Below, piece after piece: positions 34,793 through 47,830 of a stretch of DNA of 64,000 bases. The DNA comes from Eopsaltria australis (taxonomy: Eukaryota > Chordata > Aves > Passeriformes > Petroicidae), in assembly GCA_034509425.1 (NCBI GenBank), contig JAVTVJ010000050.1:1302001-1366000 (forward strand), given 5' to 3'. A program made the position numbers and the translations under genes. Positions within the stretch are counted from its first letter, which is position 1, and each line of letters opens with the position of its first letter. A model generated the notes under the pieces. It saw only the letters and a program-made list of their open reading frames with translations, searched no databases and was not told the DNA's origin.

Positions 34793-36635
34793 GGGCTGTG
34801 CAGGGAGGTGTGAGAGGCAATGTCACAGCATGGAACGAGCCTCTTGGTGCTGTTTGGAGCATTCTGGCTCCACGTGTTCCTCAGGTGCTGCTGAGAGGTG
34901 ACAAACACTGGCAGTGCTCCCCAGCAAGCAGAAATTGCGTGTGTGTTATCAGGTGCAGAGGAGCACAGAGATAACAAACACAACCTCCAGATAGCAATCA
35001 TCCATGGGGTGAGCTCAATGAGGTTTGGGACAAGAGTGGGGATCCTCTCTGGATCTAAGAGAGGAGTGCCTGAAGTCATCAGGACTGTGAGAGTCAACAG
35101 TGGGAGGTCAGGAGGGGGAGAGACAGACAGGAAGGAAGGACTGCACTGTAAATTCCCATAATAGGCTTGACATTAATTTATAACTCCCTAACCATGCAAA
35201 TATTGTTAGGTAAACACTGCAAGGCAGTGAGCAGCAAGTCATCCCCACCTGTCAGTTTTATAGCTCAGATCAAACCAGGCCAGCTTGACAATCTGCCTTT
35301 TTTCTGTTTGCTGCCTCAGAAATGTGCATTTTCCCATGTAATGTTCTCTCACACCTGGTATTCAAAAGGAAGGACAGAGATGTTTTGCCTTTCAGCTAGT
35401 TTCAGAACTCCTCAAACAAGAAGGTAGAGTTTTCCCTACAGAGGCACTTCTTCAGAAGAGCAACACTTTGAAGGATAAAGAGGTTTTCTCTCTCCTGGGG
35501 ACAGAAGAGCCTTGCAGGTAGGAGCTGCCACGTGTCTCTGATCTGTCAGAGCCCCAAACCAGTGCACTTTAACCTCCCTCTGGTCACCTCTCTGTCTCTG
35601 CTTTGTTCCAGTACCATCAAAATGAGAATATGGCTGTGTGGACATGCAATCCTCTGATAGAGGTGATTATGGTTATTGCTATTTTTGTGATCTACACCAC
35701 AGGCCATGAATTTCTGATCACCTGGTTAAAAGAAACTGTCTGGGAGCAAATTTGATTTCATGAAGCAAACGCAGTAAATGGAGATATCCTGTTAATGCCA
35801 CCATTTCTGCTATTTAAACTCCCCTAGAAAACAGCTTGGCATTGCAATGGGCTGCCTGGAGTGCTCAATGGAGGAGCTTTCAGAAATCAATCACATCTAG
35901 ACCTGTTTGATACTCTTGTCATAGTTTGTACCTGAAATAATGAACTGAGTAAATCTATTCAGAATCGGCTTCAAAATTATACAGCAAATTAATCAATAAC
36001 TTGATTGCAGTCCTCTCCTCCACAGCAACGTTGCATTGACATTTTCAGGTTATAATAAGTGCCTTTAGCTCTGAGTACACAAAAGCATCACTTTTGGCAA
36101 TGACAATACCTCGGTGGCTGCAGTGTCAGAGCCCAGGATCAGCTCAGGCCCAGGATCAATACAGCAGAAGAATCAGCTCATATTGAGAACAAACTGCCAC
36201 AACATCCAAATATGAGCCAGACTCTTTTGAAGGTAATTCGTGCTTCTCAAAAAGATGAAAATAATAGCAAAGTACAGAAGATAATAGTGAAATATTAAGC
36301 AGCTTCTCTGTGCAGCTCAGTCGAAGCCTGGCTGTAGGCTCACAGGTCACCTGCTCCCATTTTCCTGCCTACACTCACATTTCTCATCATTCCAAAATCC
36401 TCTTGACACAGTGCTTATCCTCTTCTTGTCCACTTTTCAGTGTCCTGCCCCATGCTCAGCTCTGGAGGCAGAGATTAAAGCACTGAAAATCTGGACCCAA
36501 GTAGTCTTGAACAAACATTCATGAGTGGAAATAAAACTTTCTTTTTTCAGTAGTCCATGTTAGCAACAACAAAAAAGTTTTATTTAGGCTCAATTCAAGC
36601 AGAATTTATTTTTCCCTCGGTTTGGCAGCTGAACC
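34793..36635. other. Intergenic DNA, no gene seen
   Basis: This is unique sequence. ORFs on both strands stay near 100 codons or less with no recognised family. GCCCAGGATCAGCTCAG and a partial copy GCCCAGGATCAATACAG occur in tandem near 36131-36166. Confidence 0.5.
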
Positions 36636-36682
36636 AAAAAAAAAAAAAAAGAGAAAAAAAAAAAAAGAGAGAAAAAAAAAAA
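36636..36682. repeat. A-rich polypurine tract
   Basis: This 47-base run of only A and G on the plus strand (A-runs broken by GAG and GAGAG) gives a KKKREKKK-type reading frame. No retroposed body is evident upstream, so I cannot call it a SINE or pseudogene tail. Confidence 0.9.
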
Positions 36683-39600
36683 TCAATTATTCAGGGAGCC
36701 CTAAGAGCCCTGCTGAAGCCACCAGGGACCAGTGCTGCACTAACGATTTTTTTTTGTGAGTTATTTTGGTTTAATAGTAAAAAGGCTGCATCTGAGTTGA
36801 GCCAAGAGCCTTTTGTAATGTTTGTGTGTCAGCATTACACGGCCTTTATTTTCTCTCCTCTAAAGCCAGATTGTTTGAAGCCTAATGCTGTGATCATTTA
36901 TTTACACAGAGCCCAGGAGGAAGCAGTTGGGCTGGTTAATATTCAGCACAGATTTTGCAGTGATTGTCCATGGATTGCAGCTCCCACATCACACACCAGC
37001 TCTGAGCTCACTGTGCACTGAAGGATGCTGCTCCCACCGTGACATTATCATTTTGTAGTGGGCTCATTTTCATCTTAATCTACTCGTGGATGATCCATGG
37101 GTGGGGAACACAACTGTCAGGCCCTTCTGGGCTTTTCCAGAGCTATCACAGGAGCACTCTACAAGTGCCAGGTCTCTGTTTCCATGCAAACCATGGGAGC
37201 AGAAGAATGAATACTGGAGGAGGGATATGCACATTTACCTTCCAGTGGGGAAAAGAAAAGGTCATTCTAAGAAATAGAATCATTTGAAGATAAGAAGCTG
37301 TAATGAAACACTCATAGAAGATATGGGATCAATATTTTATCCCGTATATGCTGAAACCTATGTAAGGTTAACAAATAATTTTTACTTTTTTCTCTTCAAC
37401 CTTTCCAAACACAACTTCAGCAGGTTCTCTTACAAAATATTGCCATTTGAATTTTTCCCTCCATGAGTGTACAGGCATGTGTAGAAGCCTGTATTTGAAT
37501 AGACCAGTATATTTTTGAGAGACCCCAGTCAAAATTTACAGAATATCTTCCTCTGCAGCAGGGACTTTATGAAAGCAGCTGTGATAATTTAATTTATAGA
37601 GATTGTAAAGTAAATCTACACCAGCTTCATGCACTGATCTGTTCCTTTACATTACATGTATAAACTCCAGAAAACAAGGATTTCACCAGAAAGTTAAGCA
37701 GTGTACCTGATAAAATGGCTTTAAATGCTTGGGCTGCAGTTTAGCACCTCAGTGCAGATTTTATTGCAGTGCCATTGGTAAGAGGTGCAGCCTTAGCTTG
37801 GATCTTTTATCCAGGGTACTTGTGGTGTTTCCAAATACAAAACCTGTAGCTGATGCTTGCTAAATGCAAATTACAGGCAAGCTGTTGAAACAGAGCCTTG
37901 AGGCACGTGTCAGAGTGCTGAGGGCTGTGCATGTTCCCTTTGTTTGGAAGAAGGGAGCAATTATGGAAGGGATTAATTCCATTTAAACACTACAACTAAT
38001 ACAGCATTAACTGATCTTTTATCAGCTGTTCTGAGTGCACCTCACTGGTGGAAACAATGTGAATTTTAATCCCAAATCTGGAGTTCTGAGTAAATCCTCT
38101 GAAGAAGATTGTAAACTCCTTTTTCTCTTGGTGCACTTCAGCAGCCTGGTGCAAACCTGGCCTCAGATAATTTGTCTAAATTATCTCTCCTACCATTGAG
38201 ACCATAGAGAGAAGGGAATATTTTACACTAAAAAAAACCCCAAAATCAAACAACTTTGTTCTTTGCAGGAAGAGAGTGGAATTAATTAACTATTACAGTG
38301 AAAAAGAACTCTGCAACTTTTTGTTGCCTTCATCTTGTGTCTGTAATCACACAGGTCATGGCATGGCCTAAATAAGCTGCATATATTTACTTTACACAAT
38401 TTATGTCACTTCTTGGGAAATGATAACCTTCACAAACCATGAGATTTATGGTTTGGCTCAGGGATGAGTCAACTCCTTGCTAGACATTACCAAATAATGT
38501 TTCTAGAGCTGCAGCTCTGGATAAATCCAGCACACACAGCGTTATTGGGGACCTGACAAGAGGAGGATTGAGGTCACAAACCAGAAATTAAACATTGGGA
38601 CCATATCTTAAAGTCTGTGAGGGCTTTTGTAAAATGCAGTGGTTCTGAGGTGGAGATTTAGGTTGTTATGGATGGCCCTGTCTTGAGCAATCTTTTGCTG
38701 ATTCTGCTGCAAACTCATTACTCAGTTTGTTTAACCTTTTCAATTCCATTTTAATTTCTCTAAAAATGCTGTTTCCCCCCCCTTTAACAACCAAGCCATG
38801 TCACCCCCCCCCCCCCCTCTCTTCTGCTCATTCCAAACTATTATTTTGACGTATATCTGTTGAGGATCTGGTTCATTATCTCCTGAAGAACATCTTTTTC
38901 TCAAATGTCAAAACAAAAGTATGCTCAGCTGTTCTGCAGAAATTTGCAAACTAATGGACCTTTCACTCTAGAAATAAAGGGCTTTAATTGAGTATTTTAA
39001 TGTGTTTGGGAGGATGTGGAAGATGGATGAATGAAAGTGATACTTCTTTTACCAACAAAGACTAATGTTGCAAGAATGTAGGGGGAAGTGCATAATTAGT
39101 TTCCATTTTCATCAGAGCAGATACTCAGCTTCCAGAAGGTCTGAACTAAAACAATTGGGATATGTAACCTTTTCAAAAGAGATTTTTAATGCTCATCTAC
39201 TGCAAAAATATGGAGAAAGTTGGTATTAAAAGTACAAGTTGGATGTTTTTTGCTAGACTTTTTATCCGAAATGTTTCTATTTTCTTCTAAAGGTAAATTA
39301 TTTTAAATTGTATTTAAGTGCATTCTTATGCTAATGGCTCTCAGGAGCAGCATCTCTCTAATTTCCTGCTCTGATAAGTCTTTGCCACAGGATCTCCTGC
39401 CCATGAAATGAATCCTGTTGCTACCAGTGGGTTTGATGTATCATAGCAACAACCACTAATGTGGAAAATTCAAACTGAAGAAAGACACTTGACAAGCACT
39501 CAAGTGATATTCTAGAAGACCAGAAGACCTTGCAGGAAGTTCCTCAACTGATTAGGCTTTTCTTTTTTTTTTAAAATAAAATTTCAAACACCAATTTCTG

Positions 39601-40476
39601 CTCCTACTTTCATGGAAATCTTCTGGCTGAATTCTGAGGCAAACATCATTCTGTACACAAAAATCTGAACACCAGGAGTTTTACCTCAGTGCAGAATAGG
39701 GGGGTGAGAAAGGAGGTTTCCCATTGTTGGAGTGCAGGCTGCACGTGGGATCACGTGATATCTAAATGATCAAATTAATTTGGAGCAATAGAGAGAAGAT
39801 AGCTCATTTAATTTTCCACTGTCCTTTTCATTGTTCTAAAAACCATGCCCAAACTCTATGAAGTTCAAACAATTTCTGAGTGTTAAAACCTTAATCTGTG
39901 GTTTTTTTCTTATTTTTTGCCCATCTTTATTCTTCATTCTGGACTGAATTTGAGCACAGGTGTGCTGATGTAGAGCCAAAAGAAGGCTTTTTAATGTTAC
40001 TTCTCATCTAAGAGTCTAGAAGTAATTTCTTTAAAATTGAAATGTGATTTCTGCTACATATTTCTTAAAAATACCCCCAATTATTTGGACCCACCAGCAC
40101 TCCAGTGACTTATCTTAACTAGTGGTAAGAAACAGGAAGAGACAGAAATGTAATGCACAATTCTAACCATTAAACTTTATGCCAAGACATTTGGTTTTTT
40201 GCATTTATTTTGTTTGCTTTATATTCCTGACAATTCTGCAGCAATTCTGAGTCCATCCAGCCATGGGAGGAGAGAAAAGAAGGGGATTTTGCTGTCAAGT
40301 AAGACAGCAAACAGAGAGAAACTCAGGCTTTTCCCAAAAGTCTCCCAGCCATGTCCCATGCTGATGCCTGAGGGATTTTTTCTACTTTTCTCCTGAATAT
40401 TTCTTACACTGTTCCCTACATTCACAAGTATCAGCATGCACACTTGTGATGCTTTAGGTGATAGTTTAGCCTGGTT
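36683..40476. other. Intergenic DNA with cytosine homopolymers, no gene seen
   Basis: AT-rich unique DNA has no frame above about 80 codons between 37300 and 40190. C8 at 38775-38782 and C14 at 38804-38817 stand out. The block 36880-36980 (ATTTATTTACACAGAGCC and surroundings) is mildly enhancer-like. Confidence 0.55.
38804..38817. repeat. C14 homopolymer
   Basis: Fourteen consecutive C (G14 on the other strand), with a C8 run 22 bases upstream, form an i-motif or G-quadruplex-prone patch. Length may be unreliable in an assembly. Confidence 0.9.
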
Positions 40477-40482
40477 TCATGG

Positions 40483-40814
40483 TGTTTGTAGGGCTGGTAG
40501 ACCAAACACCCCTGAAACCACGGAGAGTTAGAGACCAAACACCCTGTTTTCGTGGGCCCTCAAGGTCTCCTAGTAGGACAGATTTTGTAAACTAGAAGTT
40601 AGCCCACCCAGGCCCCTTCTTGGGCCCTCCTGGTAGATCTGCTAATGTGTAGAGTCTTTAATTGTACCCTCGACTGGGGGGACGGGGCTTTGGCGACGCG
40701 TTCTACCTGGACGTCAGAAGCCATGGAATGGGATCCTATTAAAATACCGAGGGAAACAACCCCCAGTCCTTTCACTGTGTCTGAGCCTTTACTTCCTAAG
40801 ACCAGAAAAAGGCA
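40483..40814 (+). mobile_element. Solo-LTR-like element
   Basis: This 332-bp segment is unlike its AT-rich surroundings. It is GC-richer, has CpGs (40690-40712) and phrases such as CCTTCTTGGGCCCTCC. It can be bounded as TG...CA (TGTTTGTAG to AAAAAGGCA), with TCATGG at 40477-40482 and TCATGC at 40815-40820, a 6-bp target duplication with one change. ATTAAA at 40738-40743 fits a polyadenylation signal. A 13-base motif AGACCAAACACCC is duplicated at 40499 and 40532. A 6-bp duplication would suit an ERVK-like element. No internal genes are present. The ends are inferred and could be off. Confidence 0.55.
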
Positions 40815-40820
40815 TCATGC

Positions 40821-41559
40821 CATGAATGTTTCTGTGAGTGACTCACAGCAATAACCAGGCAGGCCTCAGCCCAGAGCTGCAAAATCCAGGGAAATGTAAT
40901 GAGAGACCCTTCTCACCAGTGCACCATCTGTTCTTTCCCTGCAAGGGGATCAAATTGTTTTGTTATTTACATTAAAAAAAAAAATCAGTGAAGATCCAAA
41001 TGATGGTGATTTGAGTTTATTAAGAGCTGCTGCATCATCAGGGGGATTTTGAACATCACTCCAATGCAGATGCTCCAAATGTACTTTAGGAAATACAGCC
41101 CTTTATGGGTCAGGGCTGCACTGCATGGAGTGGAAAGAGTCATTAATAGATTTGGCTGGTTTTTCACTGCAGTGTGCTGGTTAAACAAACCTGTTTATGC
41201 TTCATCCCCTTTTGCTTTAGCAAGATTTCTTTCCCAATAATACAAATGCTTTCAGCTCATCTACCACAGGTCCATACTGGCAAGTGGCCAGAAGTAGAAC
41301 ATGGACAAACTGGGACTCCTGTATTCCTTGGCCTCCTTTATCTAATTTTTACTGCCTGTAAGAGCCTGAGTCCTGAAATGCCCTGAATACCAATGGAAGA
41401 GCTACAGCTCTTTCCTTTGGTTCAGGAATATTGCATTTTTCCCTCATCCCATAGCAAAGTTTAATTTCTCACGTTACTGTCATTTTGATAAAGTAAAACT
41501 TGGGTGTTTAAATCACATCTCAGGAAAGTGGTGGCAAATTGAAAGTGAGTACAATTTGT
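40821..41559. other. Intergenic DNA, nothing specific
   Basis: This is unique sequence with an A-run at about 40974-40983. ORFs on both strands are under 75 codons. Confidence 0.5.
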
Positions 41560-42050
41560 TCGTTAGCACCTCATGTTTTGAAATAATTTATCACACAAAC
41601 ATTTCCTGGAAAACAAAAGCCACTTACGTGCAGGCAACTTATAAAATGTTACTTGTTTATCTAATAAACTACCCTGGGGCCAACAACTGCATTAGCATTG
41701 CACAAACTTTCTAACTTATTCATCATCACTATTTATTATTAAAACTTTATCTGTTTCAAGTTAGTGAATAGCTGCCTTGGGATACGCTGCTCAGAGCAGA
41801 GGCAACCGAATAAAGTTTACACAATTTGCATAATATTGTACAACGGATATTAGCTCAGAACAATATGAATCCCCTGGATCATTTGCACAGCCCCTTTGGT
41901 GTTTAATGTTGGTAAATATTTAAATAACAGCAAGCCTATATAATTATGGAGATTCCTCTTCCTAATCCGCACAGATTGTACGAAATGTCGTAAATCATGC
42001 CTGCTACACAGCCACAGCCAGGCTGAGAATAAAGAGATGATTTAGAGGTG
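41560..42050. promoter_or_regulatory. Candidate conserved non-coding element, strongest by composition
   Basis: This AT-rich, repeat-free block keeps CpGs (near 41562, 41629, 41785, 41808, 41844, 41969, 41981 and 41989). It has a perfect octamer ATTTGCAT at 41824-41831 and TAATTA at 41941-41946. It has no ORF of note. This mix is what I expect of a gene-desert enhancer, perhaps for a cadherin gene on either side. No alignment was done. Confidence 0.3.
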
Positions 42051-45000
42051 CTTAATGCCTTTTCTGGGAGTTTTGTGGCCCATCATTCAGCACACGTTGG
42101 CAGGAGGAACTCGTGTGAGCACTGCCCAGTGTGGGCACTGGGTGTGAGGAAGGATGGATGCTCTGAAAGCTGACAGAGATTTCATTGCTCTGCTGTGTTT
42201 TTGTTTTTACCACAAATCAGATGTAAATCGGGTGCCTCAGGGGTTTACACTCCCTCTGTGTTATTTTGTGCTGATGCACAAAGTGCTGGATAAAGCAGAG
42301 TAGGGCGAGTTTTTGTTCCACAGGACTGGTAACACTCCTGAAGGAGATGTCTCCTCACAGTGTAGATTAAATTGTTTAATGCTGGTAAACTGCTCCCAGC
42401 TTTTAAGGGCCTGATTCCCAAAACTGCAGAACACCTTGGGATTTATGCTGTCCTGTGGAACAGCAGAACTCCTTAAGATCTTAAGATGTTTCCTGGGACT
42501 CTGATTATGAAACTCATGGCCTTCCTAAATCACTTCTTTGCACATTCAAATTTTTTTTAACATTTGTTTCTATGGGTTTTTTTTTCAGTTAAAGATTGGT
42601 TCCAACTGCTAGTGAGCCAAGGCAACTTCCACTAATGTCAAAGCTATTCTACATTATGTAAAATTCTTAATATCTGCAAGGATCAGGTTCAGTTTTAAGG
42701 TCTAAAAGTGTAGCCTGGTGGGTGATGTCCTGGATGAAGGTACATGAGAGCTGGGATCTATTTCTGACTCTGACACCAATCCACCACCCATCAATCAAAT
42801 GTTCTTTACATTCCCTGTCTGTAGAATGACATTTAAAATTATCCTTTAAACTCTTCAGTGCAATAAGGCCATGCATCTTTTTGGGTCCATAGATAGTTGA
42901 ATGCCCCCCTATTATTGTAACAAACAAAATTACAATCAAGCCAAGACAAAACCAAATCAATTGTAAATTTATCAGTGCTTCTAAATATATCTAGACCAAC
43001 GCAGCTAGTTTCTAATCCATCTCAGAAAGTAGCCCAGTATCTCCCTTATATTTTCATGACTGGTACAAGATACAGATTACTATTTTTAAAACACAGCTCC
43101 TTTTTTCTGTGTCACTCAGTGGCCCATCCCAGTTCAGCAGAGAAGCACAGTTAATCCCCTCTTTCCATCATGGTGTTCAGGAAAGCGAAAATTAAATAAA
43201 GGGACCAAGAGATATTTTGATGACTCTAACATATTTTTCACCTTTTCCCCTTAGGACACACACTGGGATTTAAATAGATATTATTTTTGATGTTTTTTAA
43301 AGAGACTAAAATGGATATCTGCGGAGTTAATAAAATATCTCATCCCTGAAGAGTGATTACATTTCTTTCACTCATGAGAAAGTCCTTCATAATTCATTTA
43401 TACCTGAGGGTCTTTTGAGTTATGGGTCCTTCACACTTTTGAAAGACACGTAATGCCCTTCATGGATGACGTTTCTTATGTCTATTGGAATTGTAAAATT
43501 AAAGTGTAGAGGTTTTGAAGGCATATTCTACATGTAAAATATAAATGCAAGCACAGAATGTTTCCCTCTCCTTTTTGAAGGGTCTGCAAGACCTTAGGAG
43601 AACTTGACAACATGAAATATTATGGTGGAATCCAACTCAGGATGTGCTGCATGCAAGACAAGGAGTAAGAAATTGAGTTTTGCATTCATCTGTGTCAGCA
43701 GAATGCACTGCTATAGCTTTATTTGCAATGCTTTAGATGTATTCCTTTTATACTTTCAAATTACAAACAGAATATTTGTATTTCACCTGAAAGTATCAGC
43801 ATTGTATCAGCAGAACCTCCTGATAGAAAGAAGAAATATTTTATACACTAAAACCCCATAAATTCCTGCATAGAGGAGTCTGAGTGGACACAGCAGGGTG
43901 ATAAGCACTTCACAGATTTGCAAATATAATACTGAAAATATCACACAGGTGCCTCAAAGAGATTTGAACACAGTTCACCACGTTTACTCTGTGTTGTACT
44001 TAACATTTATAGCTAATTTTTCATTAACTGTCACATGGCACTATTTAGGTGCTTAAATTGGTACAGTGTCCTTCTAACTAATTCCTGGAAGCCCTGGAGA
44101 AGAGAGAGAGAGTGAAAATACACATTTTAAAAGGATCATCCCGCAGATGCTGTACAAACATGTCACAGTCACTGGGGGCTCAACATTATGTGGATGACCA
44201 AAGTATTTAAAAACCATTGTTCATTGATCCAGTCATTGCAAGGGTGCCAGGAAGGACCTGCACCACCCTGTCCCCCAAATCCTGTAAAACCTGTGTCCTC
44301 AGGAAGGCAGGGAACTCGTTCTGCTGTGGTGTCACAGAGCCCCTCGAGGGCACAGCTCAGTGGGGCTCAGGTGTGTGCAGAGCTCACCTGAACCCCTCAG
44401 CACAGGAGCCCCTCATTTCCTCAGCTCCCCACCTGCAATCCCAGGTGACTCCAGCACCCTGAGCAGCTCCAGCTGCCAACAGAAATAGAATTCCCAAGGC
44501 AATTAGGCACAAATATATTTGGAGAGCTGTCCAGGCAGCATTTTACTGGCAATAACATGGACAAATGTTTCCTTCAGGTACAACGTGGCTGCTGCTGCCT
44601 CTGCATGCACCACTAATCACTGTGATGCACATGGAAACACAGCACACAACCAGGTGACAAACCAGGGCTTGGTTTGGAGTAAAAGATGAAGGGAAAAGCA
44701 GGGACAGATGTTGTGCAGAAACATTTTAAATAAATGGACAGAGTGTCAGAGCAGAGACAGAAGTGTCACCTTGGGAAGGTGTGAGATTACAGGCAGAGAT
44801 CAGCCACAAGGCTTCCAAAGACACACATTGGTCAGCACAAGGCTGGAAACAAAGTCATGGGAGAGTGGTGAAGTCTGCAGGGAACCCCAGTTTGGAAATA
44901 AAACAATTAGAAGAACAGTTAACTCATCCATTTTGTGGACGAGTCTTGTCAGCACATAGCCTGAGTAGCACTAAAATGGTAGTTAGGAGTGATTGTAATA

Positions 45001-47762
45001 TATTAACACAGCATAGAATAATTCTGTTTTATTGAGCTCATTACTGCACATCTGTATTCCCAACTCTTTAATCTGTTACTGGCAGAAGATATTAATGTAA
45101 TCCTTCAGGCACAGGAAATCAGCATTGTCCTTTTTAACGCCTGAAGTCCTCCAAGTTCTCCATATCCACAATAAACTCCTGGACCTGTATCAAGGTCTGG
45201 CTGAAGGCACAAGACAGGATTGATCTGGGTGACAGAGTCGTGGTCATAAGTCACCATACCAGAAACTAGGATTCCCCACAACAGAATAATACTGAATTAT
45301 CTTTCCTGACCTCCTTTAGAAGGTAGAAGATCCAGGATTAAAGACTGCACTTTTCCTGCCTTTTCTTTCATTTATGATGTTTTTAAACTAGAGGTGAGCT
45401 AATGAGGGGCATAAACTCTGATCCAACAGCCTGGCATTGGCAGTGACCAGGAACAAAACCTATCCCCTTTGGATTGTATGGGCAAAAAAAGGAAAAAAGA
45501 AAAGAGAAGGGAGTGTGACCCCAAGGCTCAACATGAAAGAGTAAACGAAGACTGAAGTCATCTTTGGCTCAACTGATGGGAGAAAACAAAAAGTCTTTTC
45601 ACTGAAGAGAGTGTTGATAAAAGGAGGGAGGAGGAATTTTGAAGATCAAACAATATAGTGTAGCTTTCTAAAGGAAAAGGGCAGGGAAAAGTTAGGTGAA
45701 GCATAAACAATTCTTTCTCATTTCCAAGGGAAGTCTGCAAGAATATTCCATGGTCCTTGTTTAACTGGGGAGTGATTATGATGCACTGATGAGCTTTTCT
45801 TTTTAAAAAATCTTCTCTTTTTAAAAACAGAAGGTGTTTAAAATGAAGACAGATAAACTATGGTGATATTTGCTTTTAAATAGGAAGGCTTTTGGCTCTC
45901 AAATTTTCCAAGTATTATATAACAAAGTTATTCAATTTTTAAAAAATATTTATTCTTAAACAAATTAACAGAATTTTCTGAAGAGAGCAGAGGCAGCAAA
46001 TGTTGTTTTGGCATGATTTGAAAGGAAAATGGTGGAGATCCAGAAGCACATTTTGTATATGCTAAGACTATAGAAGATGTCCATACAATATTTACAATTT
46101 ATTGCTTCCTAAGACATTTTGCAGCTTAAAAGAACCTATGAAATGATTCTTTGGTCTTACCCTGTGATTCTCACTCTGTGCTCTCTCTGTAGGGTCTCTG
46201 AGACAACACTCCTTTCATTAATCTTTCTCTCTTGACCTTTCTGGAAATAAAAACAACAAGCTGAGGCGCTGTAAGGAATACATATTGTTCTTGGATGTAG
46301 GTTAGAGCAGAGAATGAGAGGGGAATTCCAGGATTTCACTGGGCACTGCTCTGTCTGCAAAGCTGCCAGGAGCAACTTCAGCCACAGAGTCAAGCAAGAA
46401 ATGATCTTCCTTCAAGAGAATTCCCTCAAAGTTTCTTTCTTCCCAAAAACATTAAATGAGGGATCATCACCTACCAGCTCTGTATAAAACATTTCCTAGG
46501 TACAAATTCTCTATTTTTATGCATTTACATTTTCAAGCAAATGAACCTTTTGAATTGAGCTGTGCCTAGAGCAGAAATCCACACCATTTCTAAATAAAGC
46601 ACACAGTGGGGCATTTTGAGAGTATAATTCAGGACACGCACAGAGAATTAACATCAAAACTTTCCCAAATCTGTGCCAGAAGTTCTGGAATAAAGTGCAC
46701 ACTGTAGAAAACTGAAAATTCAAACCCAACCAAGTTAGTGCTGATATTTACATTCACTGAATTAATGTGAAGTGTATGGGTTCTTTTTTCTTTAAAAAAT
46801 TGTGTTTCATATATCAAGTCCCAGATTATTGTTATTTGCAAACATTTAGTTAATAAAAAGTATCCTCATATAACTCTGAATTTTGTTTTTAAAAAACAGA
46901 TTTTTTAAAATTACAATTTACCAATACTAAAATTAAAAATACACTAGAAGAAAATGAACTGAAAAAATTCTAGCAGAACTGATCAAATACTTTGGTGTTG
47001 TAATGCAAATATTTTGCTTTTCTAATTGAACAAATGAAATGATGGTATGGAAAAACTAATGAAAGCAGATCTGGAATGGGAAGGATTTACAGTCATGTAA
47101 ATATTTGTGGTGGTTTAGAAATGTCTGAATGTGAAAAATAAGCCTGGGCTCTCCTCTCACTGGCATCCGTGGCTGTATCCTGAAACACTCAGAAGGATTT
47201 GCTCCAAAAGCTGCAGCTCTGTTCCTTCTGATTGAAAACATCCAGGAAATGCCCAGGGCTCACCCAGAGGGATCAGCTGTGGTGAGCCTTGAGCACTTTG
47301 ATCAGACTTCAGAACGAGGGGGAAACCCCCAAAAATCACAGGAGCCTTTTTTGAGTTGCAACCATCCCAGTTTTGTGTGACGTCCAAGGGGGAATCCCAT
47401 CCATCCTCCATCACCTGGTCCTGAACTTCCTGGGCAGATCCCACAAGGAAGGGCAGTGAGTCTGTCCTAGAGATGGCACTGTTGCATTTCTGTCATTGCT
47501 GGTGGATTGGCAGTGGAAGGCTCCTGACTGGGGAAAAAGGAAATCAATCTATGCATCAGCTGTCATGTTACAGCATTTTTAATGTTAACTTGCTCCCAAA
47601 GATCAAAATCCCCTCACCTTTTTTCCTGTCAAATTCAGACAACTCTGTTGGTCTCCTTAAACCAAAAAAAGGGAGAAGATTCAATTTGTCTGTGTAACAA
47701 ACTATGGCATTTTTCTCTTTCAAAACTGAATTTCTTCAAATAACTATCTTAATTTTTATATG
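42051..47762. other. Intergenic DNA, no gene seen
   Basis: This is unique AT-leaning sequence. An (AG)n run lies at 44101-44112. A GC-richer patch at 44240-44480 gives overlapping spurious frames. The segment 46780-47060 is very AT-rich. No transposon ends or RNA genes were recognised. Confidence 0.55.
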
Positions 47763-47777
47763 AAAAAAAAAAAAAAA
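47763..47777. repeat. A15 homopolymer
   Basis: Fifteen consecutive A end nine bases before the left arm of a perfect palindrome. No retroposed gene body is recognisable to the left. Confidence 0.9.
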
Positions 47778-47786
47778 CGTAGAAAG

Positions 47787-47830
47787 ATGAATTTAAATAC
47801 CAAGACTCCAGTCTTGGTATTTAAATTCAT
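47787..47830. repeat. Near-perfect DNA palindrome, 21-bp arms, 2-base spacer
   Basis: The arms at 47787-47807 and 47810-47830 are exact reverse complements separated only by CC. Each contains ATTTAAAT and CCAAGACT or its complement. In DNA it could extrude a cruciform; in RNA it would form a 20-21-bp hairpin with a minimal loop, too tight for a normal microRNA precursor. Exact arms imply a recent origin, for example by template switching, or a sequencing or assembly fold-back. Confidence 0.95.

Noticed and set aside
36557..37021. 154-codon frame beginning with a lysine-rich stretch
   Set aside because: The Lys/Arg/Glu run is the translation of the A-rich polypurine tract; the rest matches no family.
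12500..41831. Four octamer motifs (12500, 18182, 20140, 41824) as a regulated set
   Set aside because: About two are expected by chance on both strands in 64 kb, more in AT-rich DNA; only those inside CpG-retaining blocks were kept as supporting evidence.
47787..47830. The palindrome as a microRNA precursor
   Set aside because: A 2-base spacer leaves almost no loop and the stem is only about 21 bp, too short for a normal precursor.
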